From contig NZ_JAUSZH010000001.1 of NCBI RefSeq assembly GCF_030817355.1, positions 868,001 through 932,000 of the forward strand: 64,000 nucleotides of DNA, in the 5' to 3' direction. This document shows positions 19,534-28,140 of this stretch, piece after piece. Each line of letters opens with the position of its first letter. The first letter of the stretch is position 1. This DNA comes from Streptomyces sp. V1I1 (lineage in GTDB: Bacteria > Actinomycetota > Actinomycetes > Streptomycetales > Streptomycetaceae). The notes under the pieces were generated by a model. That model was not told the DNA's origin and ran no database searches. It saw only the letters and a list, made by a program, of their open reading frames with translations. A program made the translations under genes and the position numbers.

Positions 19534-20094
19534 GTGACAACCACCCTGGACCAGCAGACCGGCGCCACCGCGACCGCGCCCCGTACCGACGAGCGGGTGC
19601 TCGCCGAGTTGCAGCGCGAGCACGGCAGGGCCCTCTTCCGCCTCCTCCTCGGGCTCACCTACGGGGACCGGCAGCGGGCGGAGGATCTGGTGCAGGAGAC
19701 CTTGGTGCGTGCCTGGAAGCACCCCGAGGCGATGGAGACCGACCACGAGTCGATGCGCCCCTGGCTGTTCACCGTGGGCCGCCGGCTCGCGATCGACGCG
19801 CGCCGGGCCCGGCAGGCCCGCCCGGCCGAGGTGGCCGCCGAGAGCCTGGAGCAGTCCCCCGTGGCCGACGACCACACCGAGTCGTCGTCGACCGCGCTCG
19901 ATGTGCGCGACGCCGTCAGGATGCTGAGCAGGGAGCACCGCGAGGTGCTGGTGCAGATCTACTTCCGGGGGCTGTCGGTGGCCGAGGCCTCCGAGGCGCT
20001 CGGCATCCCCGCGGGCACGGTCAAGTCCCGTACGTATTACGCGCTGCGCGCCCTGCGCAAGGTGCTGCCCGGCTATGGCGCGCTGACCGCCTGA
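19534..20094 (+). CDS. ECF-type RNA polymerase sigma factor (second of tandem pair)
   Basis: Sigma factor of 186 residues. Region 2 reads LLGLTYGDRQRAEDLVQETLVRAWKHPEAM and region 4 MLSREHREVLVQIYFRGLSVAEASEALGIPAGTVKSRTYYALRAL. The GTG at 19534 has AAGGAGAG five bases upstream. It and the preceding gene share long identical blocks, including ELQREHG and SMRPWLFTVGRRLAIDARR, so the duplication is recent or maintained by selection. It converges on the LuxR-type gene, with only 7 bases between stop codons. Confidence 0.9.
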   Translation: MTTTLDQQTGATATAPRTDERVLAELQREHGRALFRLLLGLTYGDRQRAEDLVQETLVRAWKHPEAMETDHESMRPWLFTVGRRLAIDARRARQARPAEVAAESLEQSPVADDHTESSSTALDVRDAVRMLSREHREVLVQIYFRGLSVAEASEALGIPAGTVKSRTYYALRALRKVLPGYGALTA

Positions 20095-20101
20095 CCCCCT
20101 C

Positions 20102-22924
20102 TCACTCCCCCGCGGCCTGCAGTGCGGCCTCCCTCGCCACCTCGGTGCGCGACCGCATCTGCAGCTTGCCCAGGATGTGCGACACATGGGTCTGGACGGT
20201 CCGGCGGGACAGGAACAGCTCGGAGGCGATCTCCGGGTTGGACCGCCCCTGCGCGACCAGCAGCGCGACCTTCAGCTCGGCGGGGGTGAGCGACTCCCAG
20301 CCGCTGGTGGCCCTGCGGCGTGTCGCACGGCTGCCCCTGCGCACCCCCAGCGTGCGCAGCCGCGCCTCGGCCCTGGCGATGTCCCACTGGGCGCCGAGGC
20401 CGCCGTACGCCTCCACGGCCCGGTCCAGACTGATCCGCGATGCCACGAGGTCGCCGTGCCAGGCCTGCGCCACCGCGAGATCCTCCAGCGTCTGGCCCAG
20501 CAGCAGCGGCCATGAGCCGCCCTCGTAGTACGCGAGCGCCTGCGCGAGAGGCGCGGGATCCTGGGCGAACAGGCCCCGGCAGCGGATCGCCGCGGTCCTC
20601 GGGCCCGGGTATTCGGGTGCCTTCGCCGCCTCCGCCTCGCAGGCCGCGACCGCGGCCTCGGCGCTCCCGGCGTCCCCCGACTCCAGGGCGAGTCGGACCA
20701 CTTCGGGCAGCAGCCAGTGGCGTTCATGGACCATGCCGGCCGCGTACTCGTCGGACAGCACGGGCAGCAGCACCCGCAACGCGTCCCGCGGGCGGCCGTC
20801 GCGCTCCGCCAGCAGCGCCCGGGCCAGCAACAGATGGCCTGCGTCGCGGAGCACCGCCGTGCCGGCGGCCAGAGCGTCCGGCTCCACCCGCTCCAGATGG
20901 CGCAGGGCCGCTGCGCGCTGATCGCGGTGGCCGAGGATCAGCGCGTGCATGCCGTGGACCAGCACTGGAACCCACCCGTCCAAGACCTTCAGTTCGGCGG
21001 CCCGCTCCAGATGCCCGGCCGCGCAGTCCCAGCGTCCACGCCGGAAGTGGAATTCGGCGGAGCGCGCCTCCATGCCGACGAGCCGGCCCGTGGAGCCCAC
21101 GCGCCGGGCCAGGGTCCGCGCCTCGTCGAGAGCCTGCTCCGTGTCTTCCGGCTCGTCGAGCCTGTCGTGTCCCTCCGCGACGTTGGCGAGCATCAGCAGG
21201 CGGATGTCCGCGGCGGCCGGAATCTGCCGCGCCCGGGCGATGCCCTGCGCGCCGTGGCGGAGGGCCTCCCGCTCCCGGCCGAGCCGGTAGTACACGTACG
21301 CCATCGCATGGCGCGCCTCGGCCTCGGCGAGCGGGTCCCCGAGGCGCTCCGCCGCCGCGACCGCATCCTCACCCTCGGCGCGCGCCGCGTCGAGCCGGTC
21401 CAGGTCCGCGTGGCAGAGCACCCGGCAGGCCACGAGTCTGATGTGCCAGGCGACGGAGAGTCCGGGCTCCGCCAGAGCCTCCTCGGTTGCCTTCAGCGCC
21501 TGGGCCATGTCTCCCTGCACCATCAGCGCCGAGCTCAGCATGAAGCCGAGGACCGCCCGGCGCGCCGGGTCCTGCGTACGGTCGCGCATGGTGCGCACGA
21601 GACCGGCCGACTGGGGGCGGCGCAGCAGCGTCGCCGCCTCGGCGAGGCGCTCTTCGAGGACGGGGCGGTCTGCGTCGGTGGGCCAGCCCTGCTCGATGGC
21701 CCGCTCGATCAACTCGGCCGCGAGAACCGGCGACTGGGCGTTGAGGGTCCCGGCGTGCTCCACGAGCCAGCGCACCGCCCACCCCGTCATCGGGCCCGAC
21801 ACTCCCCGCAGCTGCCCGGCGACGACGGGCGCAGAGGCTCCGGCGTCGGCCAGGGCCCGCGCGGTGTCGTGATGCAGCGCCGACCGCACCGAGCCGGGAA
21901 TGTCGGCGTACAGCGCCTCCCGGATCACCTCGTGGCGAAAGCGCAGCCGGTCACCGGTGTCGCTCAGCAGCCCGGCGGCAATGGATTCGCCCAAGGCGTC
22001 CAGGAGCTGGCGGGTGGTCCGGCCGAGTACGACAGCGAGCTGGCCGGCGTCGAACTCCACGCCTAGGAGCGCGGCCTGACGGAGTGTTTCGTACGAGGAC
22101 GGCGTCAGGAAGCCGATCCTGTCCGCCAGGGAACACAGATGGCCACGTCCCCCGTCGGGGGTGGTGAGCTCGGCCCGCCCGCCCACGATGTCGATGGCCC
22201 CCTCGGCCAGCAGGCCGCTCACCAACTCCTCGATGTAGCGCGGGTTTCCGCCCGCGAGCCCCACGCGGCCGCGCAGTCTGGGCCCCGGCGGCGCGCCGGC
22301 CAGGCTCTCCACGAAGCGCTCCGACTCCTCGGGCGTGAGGGGGCCGAGGCGGACGGGAAGAGTGCCGCGCTCGACCAACCCGGCGCGCAGCCGGTCGAGT
22401 TCGCGGCGCCTGGGCACCGGCCGGCAGGAGGCCACCAGGAGCAATGGCAGCCGCGGTGCGGCCTTGGTGAGGCGCTGCCACATCAGCAGGCTGGCGTCGT
22501 CGGCCCACTGCAGATCGTCGAGTGCGACGACGAGCGGACGCTCGGCGCAGATCTCGTCGACCTGGGCGAGCAGCCGGTCCATGGCCGCCATCAGTGATGT
22601 CTCTGTGGTCGGTGTGTCGGCACCGTCGCCGTTCAGCAGTCCGACGATCTCGCCGCGGCCGCGGTCCCCGGCGGCGCCGTCACCGTAGAGACAGTCGAGC
22701 ACCGCCCGGAGAGGGTAGCCCTGCCACAGCTCGTCGCCGCTGCCGTGCCGGACGCCACAGCCGACCCCCTCCGCCGCTGAGAGCGCTTCCTCCAGGAGCC
22801 GGGTCTTGCCGGCGCCCGGCTCGCCCTCCACGAGCGCCGAGCCGCCGCGCCCTGCCACAGCCGCGTCGAGCAATGTGCGCACCATGCCGACGTGCTCTTC
22901 CCGACCGACCCACACGGCGGCCAT
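20102..22924 (-). CDS. Large ATP-binding LuxR-family transcriptional regulator (LAL/MalT-like)
   Basis: Regulator of 940 residues. The N-terminal AAA/NB-ARC-like ATPase has Walker A EGEPGAGKTRLL near residue 33 and Walker B PLVVALDDLQWAD near 130. The long middle consists of TPR-like helical repeats. The C-terminus (about 880-938) is a LuxR helix-turn-helix, LTPAELKVALLVAQGRSNPEIASELFLSRRTVQTHVSHIL. LAL regulators often activate secondary metabolism or sugar genes, but no such cluster is adjacent. The ATG at 22924 follows a G-rich stretch; upstream in-frame codons do not add a domain. Confidence 0.9.
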   Translation of the reverse strand: MAAVWVGREEHVGMVRTLLDAAVAGRGGSALVEGEPGAGKTRLLEEALSAAEGVGCGVRHGSGDELWQGYPLRAVLDCLYGDGAAGDRGRGEIVGLLNGDGADTPTTETSLMAAMDRLLAQVDEICAERPLVVALDDLQWADDASLLMWQRLTKAAPRLPLLLVASCRPVPRRRELDRLRAGLVERGTLPVRLGPLTPEESERFVESLAGAPPGPRLRGRVGLAGGNPRYIEELVSGLLAEGAIDIVGGRAELTTPDGGRGHLCSLADRIGFLTPSSYETLRQAALLGVEFDAGQLAVVLGRTTRQLLDALGESIAAGLLSDTGDRLRFRHEVIREALYADIPGSVRSALHHDTARALADAGASAPVVAGQLRGVSGPMTGWAVRWLVEHAGTLNAQSPVLAAELIERAIEQGWPTDADRPVLEERLAEAATLLRRPQSAGLVRTMRDRTQDPARRAVLGFMLSSALMVQGDMAQALKATEEALAEPGLSVAWHIRLVACRVLCHADLDRLDAARAEGEDAVAAAERLGDPLAEAEARHAMAYVYYRLGREREALRHGAQGIARARQIPAAADIRLLMLANVAEGHDRLDEPEDTEQALDEARTLARRVGSTGRLVGMEARSAEFHFRRGRWDCAAGHLERAAELKVLDGWVPVLVHGMHALILGHRDQRAAALRHLERVEPDALAAGTAVLRDAGHLLLARALLAERDGRPRDALRVLLPVLSDEYAAGMVHERHWLLPEVVRLALESGDAGSAEAAVAACEAEAAKAPEYPGPRTAAIRCRGLFAQDPAPLAQALAYYEGGSWPLLLGQTLEDLAVAQAWHGDLVASRISLDRAVEAYGGLGAQWDIARAEARLRTLGVRRGSRATRRRATSGWESLTPAELKVALLVAQGRSNPEIASELFLSRRTVQTHVSHILGKLQMRSRTEVAREAALQAAGE

Positions 22925-23247
22925 CACCCCGTCCCCCCGACGCGCCACGGAGGCGGAATCTCTCCGCCCAGCGATCGTCGACGCGCGCTGCCCCGCATTA
23001 TCGGTGCGCCGCGGCTCGCGGGTCCACCGGCGGGAGTGTCGCCCTTCGGGAGCGGGTGGCCCAGTCACGCGCGCCCCGGCTGTCCCGCCGGTTTCCTCGT
23101 CCCCCTGGGATCACGGCCAAAGGGCGACCGTATGCGAAACCTCACGCTCAAGTTGAGTAAATACGGGCTCCCAGCCGTGTCTCTCGGTGGAGGCTCTTCG
23201 TCGGGGTCGGCGCACGAAGCCGCCCAACGAAGTCGTCCGGGAGGAAG
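22925..23247. other. 323-bp divergent intergenic region
   Basis: No gene seen. It separates the LAL regulator from a small unknown gene. The perfect palindrome CTCAAGTTGAG at 23147-23157 is followed by AT-rich TAAATAC, unusual here and possibly part of the promoter for the gene at 23248. Confidence 0.4.
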
Positions 23248-23784
23248 GTGGGAAGCGTGCGGCCCGAGAGTTCGAACGGCACCAGCGGAGGCGGGCTGGC
23301 AGTCCCCATGGCGTGGCTCTGCGCCGAGTACATCGCCGAAGAGATGCTCCGTACGAGCGCTCTCGTCGAGGGCGGCTCGCTCGAGTTCCGGGCGGGCCGG
23401 GAGACGCTGGCGCTGACCATCTATCTGTGTGACAGCGCGGAAGAGCTCGCGGGCGTCCGGGTGGTCTCCCGTATCGACGAGTGGCTGTCCCTGACCTCGT
23501 ACGGCCATCCCTGGCGGGAGTGGGTGGAGGAGAGGCTGGCCGCCCGGCGGCAGCGGGAGAGCGAACTGGGCGACGGCGCCGACCCGGATCTGACCCTCGC
23601 GCTGGGCACCTGGAGCTGGCTGCGGCAGACCGAGCTGCTCGCCGCCGACCTCGGCGAGGGCGGCGATCCGTGGCACGCGCCGAACCCGATGGACGCGGCC
23701 GTGGACGAGTACGCGCAGATATGGACGCCGGCCTGGCAGTTGGGACTTCCGCTGAGCCATCTGGCCATCCACCTCTACTGCTGA
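23248..23784 (+). CDS. Unknown cytoplasmic protein
   Basis: A 178-residue protein I do not recognise. It is rich in Glu, Leu and Trp, with no signal peptide, membrane segment or cysteine motif, and it ends LGLPLSHLAIHLYC. GGAGGAAGG just before the GTG at 23248 supports translation, and a second GTG at 23257 is an alternative start. The last codons are the first copy of a 29-bp repeat continuing past the stop codon. Codon bias is typical of the genome, so it is likely real. Confidence 0.6.
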   Translation: MGSVRPESSNGTSGGGLAVPMAWLCAEYIAEEMLRTSALVEGGSLEFRAGRETLALTIYLCDSAEELAGVRVVSRIDEWLSLTSYGHPWREWVEERLAARRQRESELGDGADPDLTLALGTWSWLRQTELLAADLGEGGDPWHAPNPMDAAVDEYAQIWTPAWQLGLPLSHLAIHLYC

Positions 23785-23884
23785 GTCACCTGGCCATCCA
23801 CATCTACGGCTCAGCCACATCTACGGCTCAGCCACCTGGCCATCGACGTCTACTGCCGAGCCACCTGGCCATCCACCTCCTCCG
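23752..23884. repeat. 29-bp tandem repeat, five copies (one truncated)
   Basis: Copies at 23752-23780, 23781-23809, 23810-23826 (12 bases deleted), 23827-23855 and 23856-23884. They share a core close to CTGAGCCACCTGGCCATCC. Copy 1 is inside the gene at 23248 and copy 2 begins with its stop codon. Head-to-tail without spacers, so not a CRISPR. Confidence 0.85.
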
Positions 23885-23925
23885 AGGAACCTGGCGGAAG
23901 GCCACCGGGAATGCACGGGGAATGC

Positions 23926-24153
23926 CTACGCGGCGCCGAGCTGCCTCGCCCCGCGGCTGAGCTGCCGCACGGCGCGGGTGGCCCGCAGATGCACCTCGGT
24001 CACCGGAAGCCCCAGCGCGGTGGCCGCCTCGAAGGGGCTGCTGCGCAGCACATGGAGCTGATGGACCACCGCGCGGTCGCCCGGGTCGAGCGCGCCGAGC
24101 AGGCTGCGCAACTCGTCACGGGCGGGTCTCACCGTCGGCTGTACAGTGCACAT
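23926..24153 (-). CDS. Small sigma-70 region-4-like helix-turn-helix protein
   Basis: A 75-residue protein. LGALDPGDRAVVHQLHVLRSSPFEAATALGLPVTEVHLRATRAVRQL aligns in pattern with sigma region 4 (acidic start, helix, ALG-P turn, recognition helix), but region 2 is absent. It cannot be a complete sigma factor. It may be a co-sigma, a decoy or a decayed fragment. The ATG at 24153 has only a G-rich run at a loose distance. It lies just downstream of the LytS-type operon on the same strand, 85 bp away. Confidence 0.6.
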   Translation of the reverse strand: MCTVQPTVRPARDELRSLLGALDPGDRAVVHQLHVLRSSPFEAATALGLPVTEVHLRATRAVRQLSRGARQLGAA

Positions 24154-24237
24154 GTCGCTTACGCCCCCACGTAGGTGTCTATTGCCACCGGTTGATACGA
24201 ACCGGGCAGGGGGCCGACTCAACGCCGCGCCGAAATC

Positions 24238-25458
24238 TCAGTCCGTGGACCGGCGGCCCGCGGAGGAGTGCACGCCCGCCCGGTACTTGGGGATCCGGAT
24301 GGTGATCTTCATGCCCGCGCCGGCGCCTGTCTCGATGACGAGCCCGTGATCGTCCCCGTACACCTGGCGCAGCCGTTCGTCGACGTTGGACAGGCCGATG
24401 CCCGACGACGGCGTCCGCTCCCCCGCGAGGATTCCGCGCAGCACGTCCGGGTCCATGCCCACGCCGTCGTCCTCGATGGTCACCATCGCCTCGGCGCCGG
24501 CATCCCGCGCCGCGATCATGACGCGGCATTCGCTCTTCGAGTCCTCCAGGCCGTGCTTGACGGCGTTCTCGACGAGCGGCTGCAGACACAGGAACGGCAG
24601 CGTCACCGGCAGCACTTCCGGCGCGACTTGGAGGGTCACCTTGAGCCGGTCTCCGAAGCGGGCCCCGGCCAGCGCCAGGTACTGCTCGATGGAGCGCAGC
24701 TCGTCGGCGAGGTTGGTGAACTCACCGTGCCTGCGGAAGGAGTAGCGGGTGAAGTCGGCGAATTCCAGGAGTAGTTCACGCGCCCGCTCGGGGTCGGTGC
24801 GGACGAAGGAGGCGATCGCGGCAAGCGAGTTGAAGATGAAGTGCGGCGATATCTGGGCGCGCAGTGCCCGGATCTCCGCCTCGATGAGCCGGGTGCGGGA
24901 CCGGTCGAGCTCGGCCAGTTCCAGCTGTACGGAGACCCAGCGGGCCACCTCGGTCGCGGCCCGCACCAGGACGGCCGACTCCCGCGAGCCGTAGGCGACG
25001 AGCGCGCCGAGCACGCCCTCCTCGCCCGTCAGCGGGGCGATCACGGCCCAGCGCAGCGGGCACTCCAGCTCCTCGCACTCGGTGTGCACGCTCTGGCTGC
25101 GCCCGGAGTCCAGCATTTCGGCGACGCGCACCATCACGCGCTGCTCGTGGTGGTCGGCGCCGGGACCGTCCCAGGCGAGGACGGATTCGCGGTCGGTGAG
25201 GCAGAGCGCCTCGGTGCCCAGGAGCGAGCGCAGCCGCCGGGCGGCCTTGCGCGCGGTGTCTTCGGTGAGGCCGGCGCGCAGTGGGGGCGCGGCGAGCGAT
25301 GCGGTGTGCAGGGTGAGGAAGGTGGCCCGTTCGACGGGCGTGCCCAGGTCGAGGTCGGACTTGACGACGCGCCGTGCCGTCAGCCTGCCGAGCGCGATTC
25401 CGGCCGTGAGCAGTACCGCTCCGGCCGCTGCCAGCGCGGCCATTCCCATCCCGGTCAT
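24238..25458 (-). CDS. LytS-type sensor histidine kinase
   Basis: Membrane-tethered kinase of 406 residues. It has one N-terminal hydrophobic segment (AALAAAGAVLLTAGIALG) and a GAF-like region with cysteines in ECEELECPLRW. The His_kinase domain has the phosphoacceptor in ALRAQISPHFIFNSLAAI near residue 200, followed by a HATPase with LVENAVKHG, EDDGVGM and GIGLSNVDERL. The ATG at 25458 has AAGGAG eight bases upstream and overlaps the TGA of the symporter gene. Its partner is the LytTR regulator at 28141-28968. By analogy with BtsS/YpdA-type systems it may sense a carboxylate. Confidence 0.9.
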   Translation of the reverse strand: MTGMGMAALAAAGAVLLTAGIALGRLTARRVVKSDLDLGTPVERATFLTLHTASLAAPPLRAGLTEDTARKAARRLRSLLGTEALCLTDRESVLAWDGPGADHHEQRVMVRVAEMLDSGRSQSVHTECEELECPLRWAVIAPLTGEEGVLGALVAYGSRESAVLVRAATEVARWVSVQLELAELDRSRTRLIEAEIRALRAQISPHFIFNSLAAIASFVRTDPERARELLLEFADFTRYSFRRHGEFTNLADELRSIEQYLALAGARFGDRLKVTLQVAPEVLPVTLPFLCLQPLVENAVKHGLEDSKSECRVMIAARDAGAEAMVTIEDDGVGMDPDVLRGILAGERTPSSGIGLSNVDERLRQVYGDDHGLVIETGAGAGMKITIRIPKYRAGVHSSAGRRSTD

Positions 25459-27188
25459 CGTTCCGCTCCTTCGGGCTGCGGCCTGCCGACGAGATCTTCC
25501 GGCAGGTGCAGCCGCGCGAGGATGGCGGTGGCGCCGGGAGGTATGTGGCTGGGCGTGGCCAGCGAGACCAGCACCATGGTCAGAAAGCCGACGGGTACCG
25601 ACCACACTGCGGGCCAGGCCATCAGGGTGTGCGCCCAGCCTTCGGGCGCGAGGCCCGCGCGGGTTGCCATCACCGCGGTGAGCGCCGCCCCGCCGCCGAC
25701 GACGAGCCCGGCGGCGGCACCCGGCGGGGTGAGTCTTCGCCACCAGATGCCGAGCACCAGCAGCGGGCAGAAGGAGGACGCCGAGACAGCGAAGGCCAGC
25801 CCCACCGCGTCGGCGACAGGCACATTGGTGGCCACGACGCTGACGGCGAGCGGCACCGCCATGGCGAGGAGGGTCGCGAGGCGGAAGTGCCGCACGCCGC
25901 GTGAGGGCAGCACGTCCTGAGTGATGACTCCGGCGACGGACATGGCCAGCCCGGACGCGGTGGACAAGAACGCGGCGAACGCGCCGCCCGCCAGCAGCGC
26001 CCCGAGCAGGTCCCCCGCTATTCCGCCGACCATGCGCTCCGGCAGCACGAGCACGGCCGCGTCCGCGTCACCGGTCAGGGAGAGTTCGGGCGCGTAGATC
26101 CGCCCGAGCGCGCCGTAGACGGGCGGCAGCAGATAGAACGCGCCGATCAGCCCGAGGACGACGAGGGTGGTGCGCCGCGCGGCACGTCCGTTGGGGCTGG
26201 TGTAGAAGCGGACGGCGACATGCGGAAGCCCCATCGTGCCGAGGAAGGTGGCGAGGATCAGTCCGTACGTCGCGTACAGGTGGTAGCCGTCCCGGCCGCC
26301 GGAGAGCGGCTGGGACCAGCTGGCCGGATCGGTGCCCGACGAGGCCCGTTCGGGCACTGCGGCGCCCTGCGGAAAGCCAAGTTTCGTCCCGGCCTCGATG
26401 CGGTGGGTGCCCTTGTCGAGAGTGATCTTCCGGTCCTCGTACCGTGTGTCGTCGACGTCGCCGGTGACGGTGAGGGTCAGCGGCTCGTCGAGATCGACGC
26501 GGACGGTGTCGTCGATGCGTACGGCGGTGTGCTCGCGGAAGACCGCGGGCGCGTCGAAGCGTGCCCGGGGAGTGTCGTCGCCGGCCCAGGCCGCGACCAG
26601 GAACAGCGCGGGCACCAGCAGGGCGGTGAGCTTGAGCCAGTACTGGAATGCCTGCACGAAGGTGATGCTGCGCATGCCGCCCGCCGCGACGGCCCCGGTG
26701 ACGACAAAGGCGACGACGAGGCCGCCCACCCAGTCGGGTGCGCCGGTGAGGATCTCCAGGGTGAGGCCGGCGCCCTGTAGTTGGGGCAGCAGATAGAGCC
26801 AGCCGATGCCGACGACGAAGAGGCTGGCGAGCCTGCGCACGGCGGCGGACTCCAGGCGGGCCTCGGCGAAGTCGGAGAGGGTGTACGCCCCCGAGCGGCG
26901 CAGCGGGGCGGCGACCAGCACCAGCAGGACGAGATAGCCGGCGGTGTAACCGACCGGGTACCAGAGCATGTCCGGGCCCTGCAGGAGGACCAGCCCGGCT
27001 ATGCCGAGGAAGGAGGCGGCGGAGAGGTACTCGCCGCTGATGGCGGCGGCGTTGAGGCCGGGCTTCACGGTGCGGGAGGCGACGTAGAAGTCGGAGGTGG
27101 TGCGGGATATGCGCAGGCCGAGCGCGCCGATGAGCACGGTGGCGAGCACCACGACGGTGACAGCCGTCACCGCGTAGGTCTGGTTCAC
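25455..27188 (-). CDS. Sodium:solute symporter, acetate/monocarboxylate type
   Basis: SSS-family permease of 577 residues with about 13 membrane helices. The signatures ISGEYLSAASFLGIAGL and GGAFAAFLSTASGLAMSVAGVI place it with ActP/MctC-like carriers of acetate, propionate or pyruvate. A large external loop (about 205-295, Asp/Arg-rich) separates the halves, as in actinobacterial members. It starts at GTG 27188, five bases after the DUF485 gene, and overlaps the kinase gene by ATGA. Substrate choice is inferred from family and the paired DUF485 protein. Confidence 0.88.
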   Translation of the reverse strand: MNQTYAVTAVTVVVLATVLIGALGLRISRTTSDFYVASRTVKPGLNAAAISGEYLSAASFLGIAGLVLLQGPDMLWYPVGYTAGYLVLLVLVAAPLRRSGAYTLSDFAEARLESAAVRRLASLFVVGIGWLYLLPQLQGAGLTLEILTGAPDWVGGLVVAFVVTGAVAAGGMRSITFVQAFQYWLKLTALLVPALFLVAAWAGDDTPRARFDAPAVFREHTAVRIDDTVRVDLDEPLTLTVTGDVDDTRYEDRKITLDKGTHRIEAGTKLGFPQGAAVPERASSGTDPASWSQPLSGGRDGYHLYATYGLILATFLGTMGLPHVAVRFYTSPNGRAARRTTLVVLGLIGAFYLLPPVYGALGRIYAPELSLTGDADAAVLVLPERMVGGIAGDLLGALLAGGAFAAFLSTASGLAMSVAGVITQDVLPSRGVRHFRLATLLAMAVPLAVSVVATNVPVADAVGLAFAVSASSFCPLLVLGIWWRRLTPPGAAAGLVVGGGAALTAVMATRAGLAPEGWAHTLMAWPAVWSVPVGFLTMVLVSLATPSHIPPGATAILARLHLPEDLVGRPQPEGAER

Positions 27189-27192
27189 GAGG

Positions 27193-27573
27193 TCAGCGTC
27201 CTTCGACGAGCCTGGTGAAGTCCTCTTCGTTGCGCTCGGCCCGGCGTACGTACCAGCGGGCGGTCATCCACATCACGGGGTAGACCGCGACGCCGAGTGC
27301 CGCCCAGACGAAGGGCTCGGGCGAGGAGAGGGTTCCGTCGAAGACGGCCGGGAGCGCGAAGAGCAGCGGCAGCGAGCCGACGAACAGGACGAGGGTGCCG
27401 AGCGCGTAGAGCGCGGCCCGCAGCTGGCTGCGCATGAGCGAGCGCACATACGTGGCGCCGAGTGTCGTCTGCTCGCTGATCTCGGACCGGGCGGGGGCGT
27501 GCCCGGGCGCGCGCCTGGCGCTGCGCGGCACGCCGGTGACCACCTCACGGCGGGGTTGTTGCTCTGCAGACAT
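27193..27573 (-). CDS. DUF485 membrane protein (YjcH-like), symporter partner
   Basis: A 126-residue protein with a basic N-terminal half and two membrane segments (ALYALGTLVLFVGSLPLLFAL and PFVWAALGVAVYPVMWMTARWYV). DUF485 proteins are encoded directly before acetate-type SSS carriers in many bacteria, and here the spacing is 4 bases. GGAG precedes the ATG by eight bases. Its exact role is unknown; it probably supports the carrier. Confidence 0.88.
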   Translation of the reverse strand: MSAEQQPRREVVTGVPRSARRAPGHAPARSEISEQTTLGATYVRSLMRSQLRAALYALGTLVLFVGSLPLLFALPAVFDGTLSSPEPFVWAALGVAVYPVMWMTARWYVRRAERNEEDFTRLVEGR

Positions 27574-27619
27574 CGTCGTCCGCTCCAGCGTCTGTCGGCG
27601 AACTCTCCGGAGCTGTGGA

Positions 27620-27650
27620 GTCTACGCAGGGGCGATTACCTACGGTAGAC
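27620..27650. promoter_or_regulatory. Candidate LytTR-type site upstream of the DUF485-symporter-kinase operon
   Basis: Two CTACG direct repeats (27622-27626, 27640-27644) 18 bp apart, enclosed by GTCTAC and GTAGAC. It lies 47 bp before the DUF485 start. LytTR regulators bind paired direct repeats about two helical turns apart, so this is a plausible target. Inference from position and repeat form. Confidence 0.4.
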
Positions 27651-27689
27651 ACCAGCCGTTCCTCGAGACGGACGGTACGGCGACGCCTC

Positions 27690-27962
27690 TCAGTGGCCGC
27701 CCGTGCGCTGAGCGCAGTCACTCAGCGCGATCTCCAGCTCGACGTAGGACTCCTCCGCCCTGCGGAACGCGACTTCGAGGGCTGCTTCGGCGCGCGGGCC
27801 GGCCAGCCCCTGTGCCGATTCCTGGATCTCGTACAGCACATCCGCCCAGCGCCCGGCCGCGCTCTTCACCGTGGTGAGCAGTGCCTCGAGGTCACGAGCG
27901 CTGGACACCCGGGTCGCCGGCAGGCTCCGGAGTTCCTCCAGCAGTGCTTCGATGTCGGACAT
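27690..27962 (-). CDS. Small helical protein of unknown function
   Basis: A 90-residue, mostly alpha-helical acidic protein (SDIEALLEELRSLPATRVSSARDLEALLTTVKSAAGRWADVL) with no membrane segment or known motif. AAGGGG sits five bases before the ATG, so translation is likely. It lies between the LytTR regulator and the symporter operon on the same strand, with 178 bp on one side and 116 bp on the other. It could belong to the same regulatory unit. Not recognised. Confidence 0.6.
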   Translation of the reverse strand: MSDIEALLEELRSLPATRVSSARDLEALLTTVKSAAGRWADVLYEIQESAQGLAGPRAEAALEVAFRRAEESYVELEIALSDCAQRTGGH

Positions 27963-28140
27963 CAGGCCCCTTCTCCCCGTGCCCGATCAAGGCTAGGCGG
28001 CGGGCGGGGGCGGTCGGCGCCGAATCCGGCGGCGGCTCGGTCAGCGGATGACGCCCGTCGCCGTACGGCTGTGGTGGGGCGACGAGCGGCTCTGTCCGCC
28101 CGTCCAACGGTCGGCCGGGTCCTGGCAGGGTCCGCCCCGC

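Noticed and set aside
23752..23884. CRISPR array with 29-bp repeats
   Set aside because: Repeat length is suggestive, but copies follow head to tail with no spacers and no cas gene is present.
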